DNA of 64,000 nt from Candidatus Nitrosotalea bavarica (lineage in GTDB: Archaea; Thermoproteota; Nitrososphaeria; Nitrososphaerales; Nitrosopumilaceae): NCBI RefSeq assembly GCF_900167955.1, contig NZ_FUYK01000007.1, positions 146,173 to 210,172 of the forward strand, given 5' to 3'. Made by a program: the position numbers and the translations under genes. The notes below the pieces were generated by a model. That model ran no database searches and had not been told where the DNA came from. It worked only from the letters and a program-made list of their open reading frames with translations. Shown here piece by piece: positions 41,875 through 50,435 of this stretch (within the stretch, counting starts at the first letter, position 1; every line of letters begins with the position of its first letter).

Positions 41875-42606
41875 TTATTTGTGACCAACATGACGAAGAA
41901 AATTATCTATTCTCTTCTGCAGGTCATTATGGATCTCCTGCATAGTTCTATTGCCATTGATAGGTATTAGACCATATCTTTTTTGCATCAAATGAAACTC
42001 TTGTGATACTCTCTTTTGATAAATTAAAAATGACTCATACATGTCATTTGATAACCCCATATCTGCCCCAGATTCATAATAGTCTAATGTTGAATTCTTT
42101 TGAAAAACTCGATGTATCAGGACTGATGGTTCTACATCTAGATAAAATACCACATCTGGCTTGATGGCAAATCCGTATAAATTGTGACACCAAGTTTTAT
42201 CTAAGCCTCTTGCCAAATTTCTTGCTATTAGTGTGTAGATGTATCTGTCTGCAAGTACAATGTAGCCTGCTTGCAATGCTGGTATTATCTTGTATTCGAA
42301 TTGGTCTGCAAAATCTGCGGCATAGTATAACGCTAGAGTTTTCTTACCTAATGTGTAATTTTCCTTTGCTTCCAATATCCCTTTCCCCACAAGTTCTGAT
42401 CTTTTTAGACCGGTATTGAGTACTGCATGACCATCTGCTTCCAATCTTGTAGTAATTGACTGGATCTGTGTACTACGACCTGATGCATCTGGCCCTTCAA
42501 TTACAATCAACCTTCCCTTGACTTCAGTATCTTGCAAACTCTTTATTCCGTGACCATAAAATTCTACAGTTCTAGTTCCAAGATCCTTGTATTTGTCTCG
42601 CGTCAT
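41875..42606 (-). CDS. Thymidylate-kinase-like P-loop kinase, paralogue with Arg in Walker A
   Basis: A 243-residue protein of the TMPK fold. LIVIEGPDASGRSTQIQSIT is the P-loop, where the invariant Lys is Arg. VLADRYIYTLIARNL corresponds to the DRY motif, KPDVVFYLDV to the nucleotide contact, and DYYESGADMGLSNDMYESF to a motif shared with its neighbour. An N-terminal extension of about 26 residues precedes the P-loop. It lies 3 bases after the next gene (42610) in one operon, close to SixA, Ppx and CHAD genes. It could be a dTMP kinase paralogue, a nucleotide kinase using polyphosphate, or a non-catalytic partner; activity is uncertain. Confidence 0.8.
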   Translation of the reverse strand: MTRDKYKDLGTRTVEFYGHGIKSLQDTEVKGRLIVIEGPDASGRSTQIQSITTRLEADGHAVLNTGLKRSELVGKGILEAKENYTLGKKTLALYYAADFADQFEYKIIPALQAGYIVLADRYIYTLIARNLARGLDKTWCHNLYGFAIKPDVVFYLDVEPSVLIHRVFQKNSTLDYYESGADMGLSNDMYESFLIYQKRVSQEFHLMQKRYGLIPINGNRTMQEIHNDLQKRIDNFLRHVGHK

Positions 42607-42609
42607 ATC

Positions 42610-43281
42610 TTATCTTCTAGTCCTTGCCCTGATTGGTTTCATGTCCTCTAAAAGTGGCATGATCTTTTTTCTTACAATGTTTTGCTGTTCTTCGATATTT
42701 AATGTACCATCTATTATGGTAAACCCTTCACTTTCTGCAAGTGCGTCATATTGCTCGATTATTCTTCCTTGGAAAATTCTATAACTCTCATACGGGTCGT
42801 TACTCAAATTCATATCCATTCCAGCTTCGTAATACTTTAGCTTGGGTCTACCTATGAGAATTCTATCAACTGCAATATCAACTGGAACTTTAAAGTAAAA
42901 CGCAACATCTGGTTTGACTGCAAAATCATAAACTTTCTTGACCCATGCAGGATTACAACCTCTAACTATATCCCTTGCAAATGCTGTGTAAACAAATCTA
43001 TCTGCCAAAACAAAATAGCCTGCTCTTAACAATGGTGAAATATTTCTTTCATATCTATCTGCAAAGTCTGTAGCATGCAACAAACTAAATGTAGTAGGAG
43101 TGAGTAATCCTTTCTTTTTCCCCTTGGACGTGATCTCTTTTACCATTTCAGAAGAATTCCATTCTGACTTGAAAACATTGACACCTTTGAATGCAAGCCA
43201 CTTTTCTAAAAGATGAAGCTGTGTTGATTTTCCTGAACCGTCTATGCCTTCAACTATGATTAGTTTTCCTCTCTTTTCCAT
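42610..43281 (-). CDS. tmk: Thymidylate kinase-like protein
   Basis: A 223-residue protein with an intact P-loop (LIIVEGIDGSGKSTQLHLLE), YFVLADRFVYTAFARDIV (DR motif), KPDVAFYFKVPVDIAVDRIL and YYEAGMDMNLSNDPYESYRI. TMPK phosphorylates dTMP to dTDP. The DRF and AGMDMNLSND features differ from E. coli Tmk and define a subgroup shared with the downstream paralogue. The start is ATG 43281. Whether this is the cell's dTMP kinase or a phosphate-island specialist cannot be settled from the window. Confidence 0.85.
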   Translation of the reverse strand: MEKRGKLIIVEGIDGSGKSTQLHLLEKWLAFKGVNVFKSEWNSSEMVKEITSKGKKKGLLTPTTFSLLHATDFADRYERNISPLLRAGYFVLADRFVYTAFARDIVRGCNPAWVKKVYDFAVKPDVAFYFKVPVDIAVDRILIGRPKLKYYEAGMDMNLSNDPYESYRIFQGRIIEQYDALAESEGFTIIDGTLNIEEQQNIVRKKIMPLLEDMKPIRARTRR

Positions 43282-43386
43282 TTTTATAATCTCGAATTAC
43301 TTTGTGATATGACGGCAATTTTAGGTTTTACTGTCATTTTTACATTTGTCATGTGTTTTGTAAAATTTCATCAAGTAATTACTATG

Positions 43387-43398
43387 ATCTATATAGTA
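43387..43398. promoter_or_regulatory. Candidate Pho-type palindrome
   Basis: ATCTATATAGTA with core CTATATAG (43389-43396), within TGATCTATATAG as before DUF47 (48240-48251). It lies in the divergent spacer between the kinase gene (start 43281) and SixA (start 43523 or 43529). It is farther from both starts than the other copies, so the target is unclear; a 30-codon frame (43426-43518) just before sixA could be a leader peptide. Confidence 0.35.
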
Positions 43399-43522
43399 AA
43401 CATAACACTAAAAAAATAATAAATCATGGTTAGAATTTTAGATATCATTTCATTTCAAATCTACATTATGGATTGCCATGCTAAACCTTCTTTAACTCAT
43501 AAATATTTGAAAAACTGATGAC

Positions 43523-44020
43523 TTGTCTATGGATTTGTTAGTACTACGACATGGTGAAGCCGGAAAACGATCTCCCTCGCCAGGAGATTCTAAGAGAACA
43601 CTTACCGCTGAAGGGCGACAAGAAATTGTAGATCTATCAAATGGTCTAAAACACTTGGAAGTACAATTGGATTATATCCTTACTAGTCCTCTCTTACGCG
43701 CCAAAAATACAGCTGAAATTGTAGCAAAATCTCTCAAATACAAAGGTAAAATTGAAGAATTAGATGTCCTGAAACCTGAAGGTAGCAGGCTAGAATTTTA
43801 TTCTGCCTTGTCAAAGTTAAAACGAGAATCTGTAGTACTTGTAGTAGGGCATGAACCATATCTGAGTGAAATGATAAGTGAGGCGATATCTCAATCTGAT
43901 TGTAGAATAGATCTAAAGAAAGCCGGACTAGCTAGGATAAGAGTACTGTCCATACTCCCTAAACTCAAAGGAGATCTAAGATGGTTGCTCACTCCAAAAC
44001 TTTTGAAGAAAATGTCATAG
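43523..44020 (+). CDS. sixA: SixA-type histidine phosphatase
   Basis: A 165-residue protein of the histidine phosphatase superfamily: LLVLRHGEAGKRSPSPGDSK with the catalytic RHG, RTLTAEGRQEI, YILTSPLLRAKNTAEIVAKS and VVLVVGHEPYLSEMI with the second His. SixA removes phosphate from phosphohistidine proteins; archaeal members may act on other small phosphates. The start is TTG 43523 or ATG 43529. It is followed by Ppx/GppA on the same strand, consistent with phosphate and polyphosphate metabolism. Confidence 0.88.
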   Translation: MSMDLLVLRHGEAGKRSPSPGDSKRTLTAEGRQEIVDLSNGLKHLEVQLDYILTSPLLRAKNTAEIVAKSLKYKGKIEELDVLKPEGSRLEFYSALSKLKRESVVLVVGHEPYLSEMISEAISQSDCRIDLKKAGLARIRVLSILPKLKGDLRWLLTPKLLKKMS

Positions 44021-44113
44021 GTTTACGTTTCCTATATTTTTCATTTAGTGAAAAAATGTAAATCAGAAGTAGATTAATAGTTACATGTTAGTAAAAAAGT
44101 GGGTAATGTTTAA

Positions 44114-45625
44114 CTGAAAATATCTGTAATCGATCTTGGTTTTAACTCTGCTAAATTGGTCATCTATAATGTCAAAGACGATGATTCATTTGATGTTTAT
44201 CAGCAAGAAGGAATCAAAGTAAGACTGGGAGAAGGACTAGATGAAAAAGGCAAATTGGGAAAAAAACCCATGTCAAGAGCAATAGATACACTTCAAGTTT
44301 TTAGAGATATAATTCAATTAAATCCAATAAAATCAGTTCTACCTATTGCTACTAGTGCAGTAAGAGAGGCACGCAACAAGGAAGACTTTCTAAATGTTGT
44401 TTCCAAAGAAACTGGATTTAATTTCAAAGTTCTATCTGAACGCGAGGAAGCACTGTACTCCTATGTCGGTGCTATAAAATCACTTCATATCCCAGATTCA
44501 TTATTTTTCGACATTGGGGGTGGTAGCTTGGAGATTGTTTACGCAGAACGATTCAAGATAAAAAAAGTAATCTCATTACCTCTTGGAGCTCTGCGACTGA
44601 CACATCAATTTGATGGCCGAAAAGGTAAATTCACTGAAAAGAATCTCCGAGACCTAAAACGATACATCTGGAATCTCCTTCCTGGAAAAAAAGATTTGGG
44701 TATGAGTAAAGATGTAAAGCTTGTTGGAGTTGGAGGTGCATTGCGTGCCTTGGCCAGATATGAGCAAAGAGTTTCATTATATCCACTGGATAAAATTCAT
44801 AATTATAAAATTAGTCATAAATCTCTTGATTCTACAATTGGTGGGCTAGCAAAAATGAGTTCGGATGATATTTCAAAGATCTCAGTCTTAGGTTCTAGTA
44901 GAGCTGAGACAATTATTGCAGGATCTTATGTGATTAACACATTAATGGAAAAATACGATTTTTCTGATTTGTATGTGAGTAACCATGGACTCAGAGAGGG
45001 AGCACTTTCAATATTTTTAGAAGATCCCAAGGCATATCATGATGGATATCTCACTGCTGAACAAATTAGAAAAACAATCGGTCTTGATGAACCACGTAGA
45101 ACAAGTTCTGAAAAAGAAACTTTTCTTAACAATTTTTTATCAATCAAACTTATTTCTAAACGAGAGAAAACGATACTTGATTATGCCGAAAAAATTATGT
45201 CAGAGAAATCATCATTTAGCAGTCCACAAAGTGTATTTTATTCAATCATGGATGAAGATATTCCACTTGATCATAATGATCAACTAGTCTTGGGACTTTC
45301 TTTAGTACATGCACGACATACTAAAACATCTGATTGGTTATTTGCCCGATACAGAACAATTCTATCTCAACAAGATAAGGTATCTATGAAGAAAATTTCA
45401 GCATTGATTACTCTGAGAAAGATTCTTGAAAGAACCAAGTCAAAGATTGAATTAAAACAACATGGGTCAAGAATAATAGAAATCACTATCACTCAATCAC
45501 GATCTACTCAGAAATTTTTACTCAAAGATGCCTTGAAAAAGTTTGAGATTGTATTTGATGTTAAAGTTATTCTCTCGACCCGTCCGTATCAGGGAAGTTC
45601 ACAAAGCTCCATCCTAGAATTATAG
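44114..45625 (+). CDS. ppx: Ppx/GppA exopolyphosphatase, probable CTG start
   Basis: ASKHA-fold phosphatase of about 503 residues that cleaves terminal phosphates from polyphosphate (or pppGpp in bacteria). The phosphate-1 strand KISVIDLGFNSAKLVIYNV, the acidic SAVREARNKEDF, DIGGGSLEIVY (phosphate-2) and GVGGALRALAR are visible. The first TTG (44156) would cut the phosphate-1 motif. In frame upstream there is only CTG 44114 after a TAA at 44111, so CTG is the likely start, with AGTGGG 9 bases upstream. The C-terminal half is an HD-like helical domain. It ends at the base before the stop of the convergent CHAD gene. Confidence 0.88.
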   Translation: MKISVIDLGFNSAKLVIYNVKDDDSFDVYQQEGIKVRLGEGLDEKGKLGKKPMSRAIDTLQVFRDIIQLNPIKSVLPIATSAVREARNKEDFLNVVSKETGFNFKVLSEREEALYSYVGAIKSLHIPDSLFFDIGGGSLEIVYAERFKIKKVISLPLGALRLTHQFDGRKGKFTEKNLRDLKRYIWNLLPGKKDLGMSKDVKLVGVGGALRALARYEQRVSLYPLDKIHNYKISHKSLDSTIGGLAKMSSDDISKISVLGSSRAETIIAGSYVINTLMEKYDFSDLYVSNHGLREGALSIFLEDPKAYHDGYLTAEQIRKTIGLDEPRRTSSEKETFLNNFLSIKLISKREKTILDYAEKIMSEKSSFSSPQSVFYSIMDEDIPLDHNDQLVLGLSLVHARHTKTSDWLFARYRTILSQQDKVSMKKISALITLRKILERTKSKIELKQHGSRIIEITITQSRSTQKFLLKDALKKFEIVFDVKVILSTRPYQGSSQSSILEL

Positions 45626-46429
45626 CTAGAAATATCCTGCCTTTGGTATTATTTTCTTAAAGGCAGATACAAACTCGTTGTACTTTTTTCTTCTTTCTGA
45701 AACTTCGGATTCTATAATATCTAAATATTTTGAATTTTGTTCAATACTTCTAAGATAATCGATAATTATGTCGCTATCATGAATATCACCTAACATGTCT
45801 TGAATTTCTTTTAAATTTTTGAGGATTTGGACTGTTTTTCCTTTACATGATACTAATTCAAATGAGTATCGTAATTTTTTAAAATCTTTTCTTAGCATAT
45901 GGAGTTCTTCTATTTTTTTCTCGTCTCCAAGTGCAATTATTGTATTTTTCTGTATGTCTAACTCCATCTTGCCTAAGATTTTAAAATATCTCTTATTCAA
46001 TTTTGATTCTCTTATAATATTGGTAGAGATCTTGGGGGTGGTCGTATGTAGGATTTTTAATGCAATTTCATTAGCACTATGAAGTTTTTCAATTCTGAAA
46101 TTTTTTAAAGTAGCTACTAATTCATATGTTTGGTCTTGATATTTAGATTCCATTTTTGCACATATGATATCATAATCCCTTATCTTTGCATTCAATTTGA
46201 AAAGTGTTTTAGCTTGTTTTACATAATTTGTATTTTTTTCTTTTTTCCTTACATTATTTGGCAGAATTTTGTAAGCTGTCTCTAAACGTCTAATTGTAAC
46301 TCTTATATCATGGATATTTTCATCGCTTGGATTTTTTATGTAATCTAGTAATTTCTGATAGAATCTCTCTTGAATTTTTTCAAACTTCACAAGGAATAAT
46401 TTCTTGTCCAAATCTAAAATTTCTTTCAT
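45626..46429 (-). CDS. CHAD-domain protein
   Basis: A 267-residue, strongly basic, helical protein. NIHDIRVTIRRLETAYKILP, HMLRKDFKKLRYSFELVSCK and IQDMLGDIHDSDIIIDYL are the conserved histidine/lysine/arginine elements of the CHAD fold, which binds inorganic polyphosphate. It stands next to the Ppx/GppA gene (convergent, no spacer), as is common for CHAD genes. It could store, recruit or target polyphosphate; no enzyme motif is present. Confidence 0.92.
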   Translation of the reverse strand: MKEILDLDKKLFLVKFEKIQERFYQKLLDYIKNPSDENIHDIRVTIRRLETAYKILPNNVRKKEKNTNYVKQAKTLFKLNAKIRDYDIICAKMESKYQDQTYELVATLKNFRIEKLHSANEIALKILHTTTPKISTNIIRESKLNKRYFKILGKMELDIQKNTIIALGDEKKIEELHMLRKDFKKLRYSFELVSCKGKTVQILKNLKEIQDMLGDIHDSDIIIDYLRSIEQNSKYLDIIESEVSERRKKYNEFVSAFKKIIPKAGYF

Positions 46430-46557
46430 TATGTTTGTGATAATGTGCTATTTCTTTTAAGTTATGACCTGTCAATTCTATGACATGAAAAGAATTTAAA
46501 AAATTGCATACTGGCTTTAATTAAATGTCTGATTCTAGCCTAATTGAAATTTTGTAA

Positions 46558-47547
46558 TTAATGAGATATTGCTTTTATGAATAGCATTATTACAAATGAT
46601 ACTGCCGCACTAGCAGGTATGGTTATAATCCATGCCCACACGATCCTTTTTCCTATGCCCCACCTTACTGCTGACATTCTTCTTACTGCACCTACTCCCA
46701 TTATGCTTCCAGAGATTGCATGAGTTGTACTTGCGGGAATTCCAAACCATGCGAGAGTTGCAAGTATAGTAGCTGCACTTGTTTCTGCAGCAAAACCTTG
46801 GTAGGGTCTAAGCTGAGTAATCTTTACTGCCATTGTCTTTACTATGCGCCATCCTCCGAAAAATGTTCCAAGACTTATAGCTAATGCAGCCATTATGATC
46901 ACATAGTATGGAACACTAAATTTTGTAATTACTCCCTGAGTTAGTAAAATCAAAGCAATGACTCCCATTGTTTTTTGTCCGTCATTTGCTCCATGGGTCA
47001 AAGAAAAGTAGGTAGCTGAAACTAATTGTAGTCTTCCAAAGGCAGAGTTTACTGCATGAGGTTTTGCTTTTGCAAATATCATCATTATCACCAATCCAGT
47101 TACAAATGCTGCGGCAAAACCTGCAATGGGGGAGACTAAAATTCCCATAACTACTTTTTGTATTCCATCAACAACTATTGCCTTGGTTCCAGCTCCTGCT
47201 ATTCCGGCACCTATGATTCCACCCACCAATGCGTGACTGCTAGACGTTGGCAAACCCAGTAGCCATGTGATGATGTCCCATACTATGCCACCAACTAGAG
47301 CACCGATAATTATGTTGAGTGTAACAAAGTCTGGATTTATGATTCCTTTTCCTACCGTTGTTGCAACTGCAACTCCGAAGAGAAATGGACCAATAAAATT
47401 GGCAACTGCTGCTAATGACACAGCGTGAAGAGGTCTTAGGATTCTAGTACCTATCACAGTTGCAACGGAATTTGCAGCATCATGGAATCCATTAAGGAAA
47501 TCAAAAACTAGTGCTGCTACAATTGCACCTATAGCTAATTCAATCAT
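46558..47547 (-). CDS. pit: PiT-family inorganic phosphate transporter
   Basis: A 329-residue permease with about ten membrane helices. The two PiT signatures are GFHDAANSVATVIGTRIL near the start and THGANDGQKTMGVIALILL in the second half. GLPTSSSHALVGG and GIPASTTHAISGSIMG are the paired inverted elements. It is a low-affinity, ion-coupled phosphate importer. It follows the DUF47/PhoU-like gene after 9 bases in one operon, the usual pairing. Confidence 0.95.
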   Translation of the reverse strand: MIELAIGAIVAALVFDFLNGFHDAANSVATVIGTRILRPLHAVSLAAVANFIGPFLFGVAVATTVGKGIINPDFVTLNIIIGALVGGIVWDIITWLLGLPTSSSHALVGGIIGAGIAGAGTKAIVVDGIQKVVMGILVSPIAGFAAAFVTGLVIMMIFAKAKPHAVNSAFGRLQLVSATYFSLTHGANDGQKTMGVIALILLTQGVITKFSVPYYVIIMAALAISLGTFFGGWRIVKTMAVKITQLRPYQGFAAETSAATILATLAWFGIPASTTHAISGSIMGVGAVRRMSAVRWGIGKRIVWAWIITIPASAAVSFVIMLFIKAISH

Positions 47548-47556
47548 AGAAAATAC

Positions 47557-48210
47557 CTATGTGTATTTGAGAACAATGTCCTCTATGGAATCAGCTACAT
47601 CCAGACATCTATCTGAGGCATTCTCAAGTGCTTCATAGGTATCTTTCATTTTTATAATATTGATAACATCTGTTGACTCAAATAATTCTCCTATGGCTTT
47701 ACGGAAAATAGCGTCAACGTTATGCTCTTGTTCATTTACTACACGGCAGTGTTCAATTAGTGATTTGTCTGCCTTTACCTTGTTTAATCTTGTAATCATT
47801 AAATTAATTTCCTTTGTAGAATTGTGAATTTCTTTTGCCATTTCAAGCATGTATGGTGGAGGAGTTTTTATTTTGAAACCAATTATTCTTCCCACTATTC
47901 CATCAATGTAATCTATGATATCATCTGTCTTTGACGCAATTCTAGAAATGTCTTCTCTATCTAGGGGAGTAATGAATGTCTTGTTTAATTCTTCGAAGAT
48001 GGAATGTGTAAGTTTGTCTGCTTCTTTTTCTAGTTTTTCAATTTGGGCCTGATTTTCATTTATTTTATTAAAGTTTGAAAATAGATCAACTAGTAGTTTT
48101 GCAGACTCTTCTGCTTTGCCAGCAAGATCATTTAATATTGCAATAATTTCTTTATCATTTGATTTTATCCAAGACAACCATTTTGCCATGTGGGGTTTCA
48201 TAAGATTCAT
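47557..48210 (-). CDS. DUF47/PhoU-like phosphate transport regulator
   Basis: A 217-residue helical protein of the DUF47 (PhoU-like) family. It contains EKEADKLTHSIFEELNKTFI, TPLDREDISRIASKTDDIID and EHNVDAIFRKAIGELFE, and ends with ALENASDRCLDVADSIEDIV. Such proteins pair with PiT transporters and are thought to gate them. TATA-like tatatatga (48227-48235) and a perfect ATCTATATAGAT palindrome lie just upstream of the start. Confidence 0.92.
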   Translation of the reverse strand: MNLMKPHMAKWLSWIKSNDKEIIAILNDLAGKAEESAKLLVDLFSNFNKINENQAQIEKLEKEADKLTHSIFEELNKTFITPLDREDISRIASKTDDIIDYIDGIVGRIIGFKIKTPPPYMLEMAKEIHNSTKEINLMITRLNKVKADKSLIEHCRVVNEQEHNVDAIFRKAIGELFESTDVINIIKMKDTYEALENASDRCLDVADSIEDIVLKYT

Positions 48211-48241
48211 AGATAAATACCTGCCCTATATATGACAAGTG

Positions 48242-48253
48242 ATCTATATAGAT
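48242..48253. promoter_or_regulatory. Candidate Pho-type palindrome before DUF47-PiT
   Basis: ATCTATATAGAT is a perfect 12-base palindrome. It lies directly upstream of the TATA-like tatatatga of the DUF47-pit operon, about 32 bases before the ATG at 48210. The same core CTATATAG occurs at 49383 and 52823, each just before a phosphate-gene TATA box. Confidence 0.55.
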
Positions 48254-48274
48254 AAAATATGCCTGTTTTTCTAT

Positions 48275-49327
48275 CTACGGAGAGACATTCTCAGAAATTA
48301 CATCCTGAACGGTTTCATTAATTACAGCTTCAGCAATATCACTGGAATATTCCGCAGTTCTACGAATATCTTCCAAGACAAATTTGATCACACTAGAATA
48401 TTTCTTTGATTCCTCAAGGCTATCTGTAAACTCTTTTTCTTTTTCAGCTATTCGGCATGCATTGGTTGCAACATTGTCTGCAAGGGCATAGTCTCTCTTA
48501 TTTAATGCCAAAATGGAATCCTCGAAGACTTTGAGTGATTCTTCACTTAGACGAGTTATCTTTTGTATTAATGCCGGTTCTAAAGTTGATTTTAAAAATT
48601 TTATCCTACTTGCAATTGATACTGCATGGTCTGCAATTCTTTCAATTGACTTTACAACTATTCTGTAACTAATGCAATCTGATGGTTTTTTAAGTCCTAC
48701 ATCTCGAAGGATTTTTTCATGTTCAACTGCAAGTGTTAGATTTCTAAGTATGTATAGACTGAATCTGTCTACTTCATCATCTAAATGAGTAATCTCTTCG
48801 CCCAGTTCGACATCCATTTCTTTTAGGGCATCAATTGCCTGTCTGTGCATCGTTGATGTGAGTAAAAACATCCTCTTCAGGGCATCACTTATTGAAAGTT
48901 CTGGAAGACTGGTTAAAACCTGGATTGTGAGAGATTCGGGGGTAGACTCTACTATTTCAGTTCCGATCATGTTTTTTCTTACAAGATCTCTTATTGCCTG
49001 TTTGTGTTCTAATTGAATTCTGCCTCCTTTTGCATGAATTTCTATAATTTGATAACCTGACAAGTACATTGCAATGATCTTTCTTTGAACTGATTCTACA
49101 CTGTCTTTTTGACTAATCACTGTCTTTGATTTTGAAAGCTTTTGACTTGAGGAATTGGTTGTTGGTAATATTGAGAGAGATTTGTTGACATTTTTAATTA
49201 TTGAAACGGAATCTCCTGTCTTTAGTTTCAGTTCATCAACCCATTTTTTGGGAAGGGATAGAACGTATGTGGAGCCACCAACAAGTTGTAGTTTTCTAAC
49301 CTCTCTATCGTTTAGTACTTCGGACAA
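48275..49327 (-). CDS. PhoU-type phosphate regulator with N-terminal AbrB/SpoVT DNA-binding domain
   Basis: A 350-residue protein. Residues about 8-50 (REVRKLQLVGGSTYVLSLPK, then KWVDELKLKTGDSVSII) are an AbrB/SpoVT swapped-hairpin DNA-binding domain. The rest contains two PhoU repeats (EITHLDDEVDRFSLYILRNL, SIERIADHAVSIASRIKFL, DIRRTAEYSSDIAEAVI). This combination is known in archaea as a phosphate uptake regulator. It is divergent from pstC across 94 bases that hold the CTATATAG palindrome, so it is the best candidate for the protein binding that site. Confidence 0.92.
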   Translation of the reverse strand: MSEVLNDREVRKLQLVGGSTYVLSLPKKWVDELKLKTGDSVSIIKNVNKSLSILPTTNSSSQKLSKSKTVISQKDSVESVQRKIIAMYLSGYQIIEIHAKGGRIQLEHKQAIRDLVRKNMIGTEIVESTPESLTIQVLTSLPELSISDALKRMFLLTSTMHRQAIDALKEMDVELGEEITHLDDEVDRFSLYILRNLTLAVEHEKILRDVGLKKPSDCISYRIVVKSIERIADHAVSIASRIKFLKSTLEPALIQKITRLSEESLKVFEDSILALNKRDYALADNVATNACRIAEKEKEFTDSLEESKKYSSVIKFVLEDIRRTAEYSSDIAEAVINETVQDVISENVSP

Positions 49328-49380
49328 TGAATTTATTGTATATCCTATAATTAAAGAACTTGCCCCCTATTTCTATATAT

Positions 49381-49392
49381 GACTATATAGTT
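49381..49392. promoter_or_regulatory. Candidate Pho-type palindrome before pstC
   Basis: GACTATATAGTT holds the core CTATATAG (49383-49390). It lies just upstream of ttctatattg (49391-49400), the TATA-like box 26 bases before the pstC ATG (49422), and about 40 bases from the TATA-like stretch of the divergent PhoU-AbrB gene. Additional tatata-rich sequence (49372-49380) precedes it. Confidence 0.5.
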
Positions 49393-49421
49393 CTATATTG
49401 AACTATGAGATCTAAGAAATC

Positions 49422-50435
49422 ATGGTCGATTCTCTCATATCTAATATAATATCATCAAAATGTGTAATGCTGACCATTAAAATGAAGAAAGGGTCACCTC
49501 ACGTTGATAAAATTTTTAAAATTATTGCGTTAGCGGCAGCCACGTATGTTCTAGTAATTATTGCAATGATTGTAATTAATCTTGTCACCGGTTCAGCGCC
49601 AGTTTGGCAGAAAGAGGGAATATCATTTCTTACAGGTTCTGATTGGAATTCTGTTGAAGACAGGGAATCTTATGGGGCATTTCCTTACATAATGGGTACT
49701 CTGGTTAACGCTGGAATTGCCATGCTAATAGCAGTGCCTCTAAGCTTTGGAATTGGTATGTTTCTTTCTGAACTTTCTCCCAAACTACTAAGAACTCCAC
49801 TTGCTATGGTCATAGAACTTCTTGCAGCTATTCCAAGTGTAGTGTACGGATTATGGGGCTTGCTCGTATTCAGAGCTTACATCCAAGACTGGATAGAGAC
49901 CCCACTTCATAACCTCTTTGGAGACCAGAGCATAATATTTGCAGGAACTCCTTTTGGACTGGATATTCTTACAGCAAGTATAATTTTAGCTATTATGATA
50001 ATTCCTACCATTGCTTCTATTTCAAAAGAAATAATGTTGGCAGTACCAAATAGTCAACGTGAAGCGGCGTATATGCTTGGAGCTACAAAATGGGAAGCTT
50101 TCAGGCTTGCAGTGTTACCATATTCAAAATCTGGATTAATCGGTGCGACAATATTGGGTCTTGGAAGAGCTGTGGGAGAGACCATGGCAGTTACAATGTT
50201 GATAGGAAATGCAACTGGAGCAGCTGCAATTCCAACCTCATTGTTCCAACCTGGACAGACATTGGCTACTATAATGGCAAACGAATTTGCTGAAGCCTCT
50301 CAAGGAGGTCTTCATTTAGCAGCTCTTGTTGGTATTGGACTAATTCTTTTCATTATGGCCTTTGTCATTAATGTAGTTGCACATCTTCTTGTTGCTAAAG
50401 TAGTAAAGTCACATGAGGGAGCAGTACTGGCATGA
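49422..50435 (+). CDS. pstC: Phosphate ABC transporter permease PstC
   Basis: A 337-residue membrane protein with six helices. GTLVNAGIAMLIAVPLSFGI, ELLAAIPSVVYGLWG, and the EAA loop EAAYMLGATKWEAFRLAVLP are the family motifs. ATG 49422 fits a leaderless start since a TATA-like box is 26 bases before it, although the N-terminal 25 residues are poorly PstC-like and ATG 49482 may also be used. It forms an overlapping operon with pstA and pstB. Confidence 0.95.
   Translation: MVDSLISNIISSKCVMLTIKMKKGSPHVDKIFKIIALAAATYVLVIIAMIVINLVTGSAPVWQKEGISFLTGSDWNSVEDRESYGAFPYIMGTLVNAGIAMLIAVPLSFGIGMFLSELSPKLLRTPLAMVIELLAAIPSVVYGLWGLLVFRAYIQDWIETPLHNLFGDQSIIFAGTPFGLDILTASIILAIMIIPTIASISKEIMLAVPNSQREAAYMLGATKWEAFRLAVLPYSKSGLIGATILGLGRAVGETMAVTMLIGNATGAAAIPTSLFQPGQTLATIMANEFAEASQGGLHLAALVGIGLILFIMAFVINVVAHLLVAKVVKSHEGAVLA

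Noticed and set aside
41875-42606. Second TMPK-like gene as a pseudogene because Walker A Lys is Arg
   Set aside because: The full frame, DRY motif and family motifs are intact and it stands in an operon, so it is kept as a gene with altered active site.
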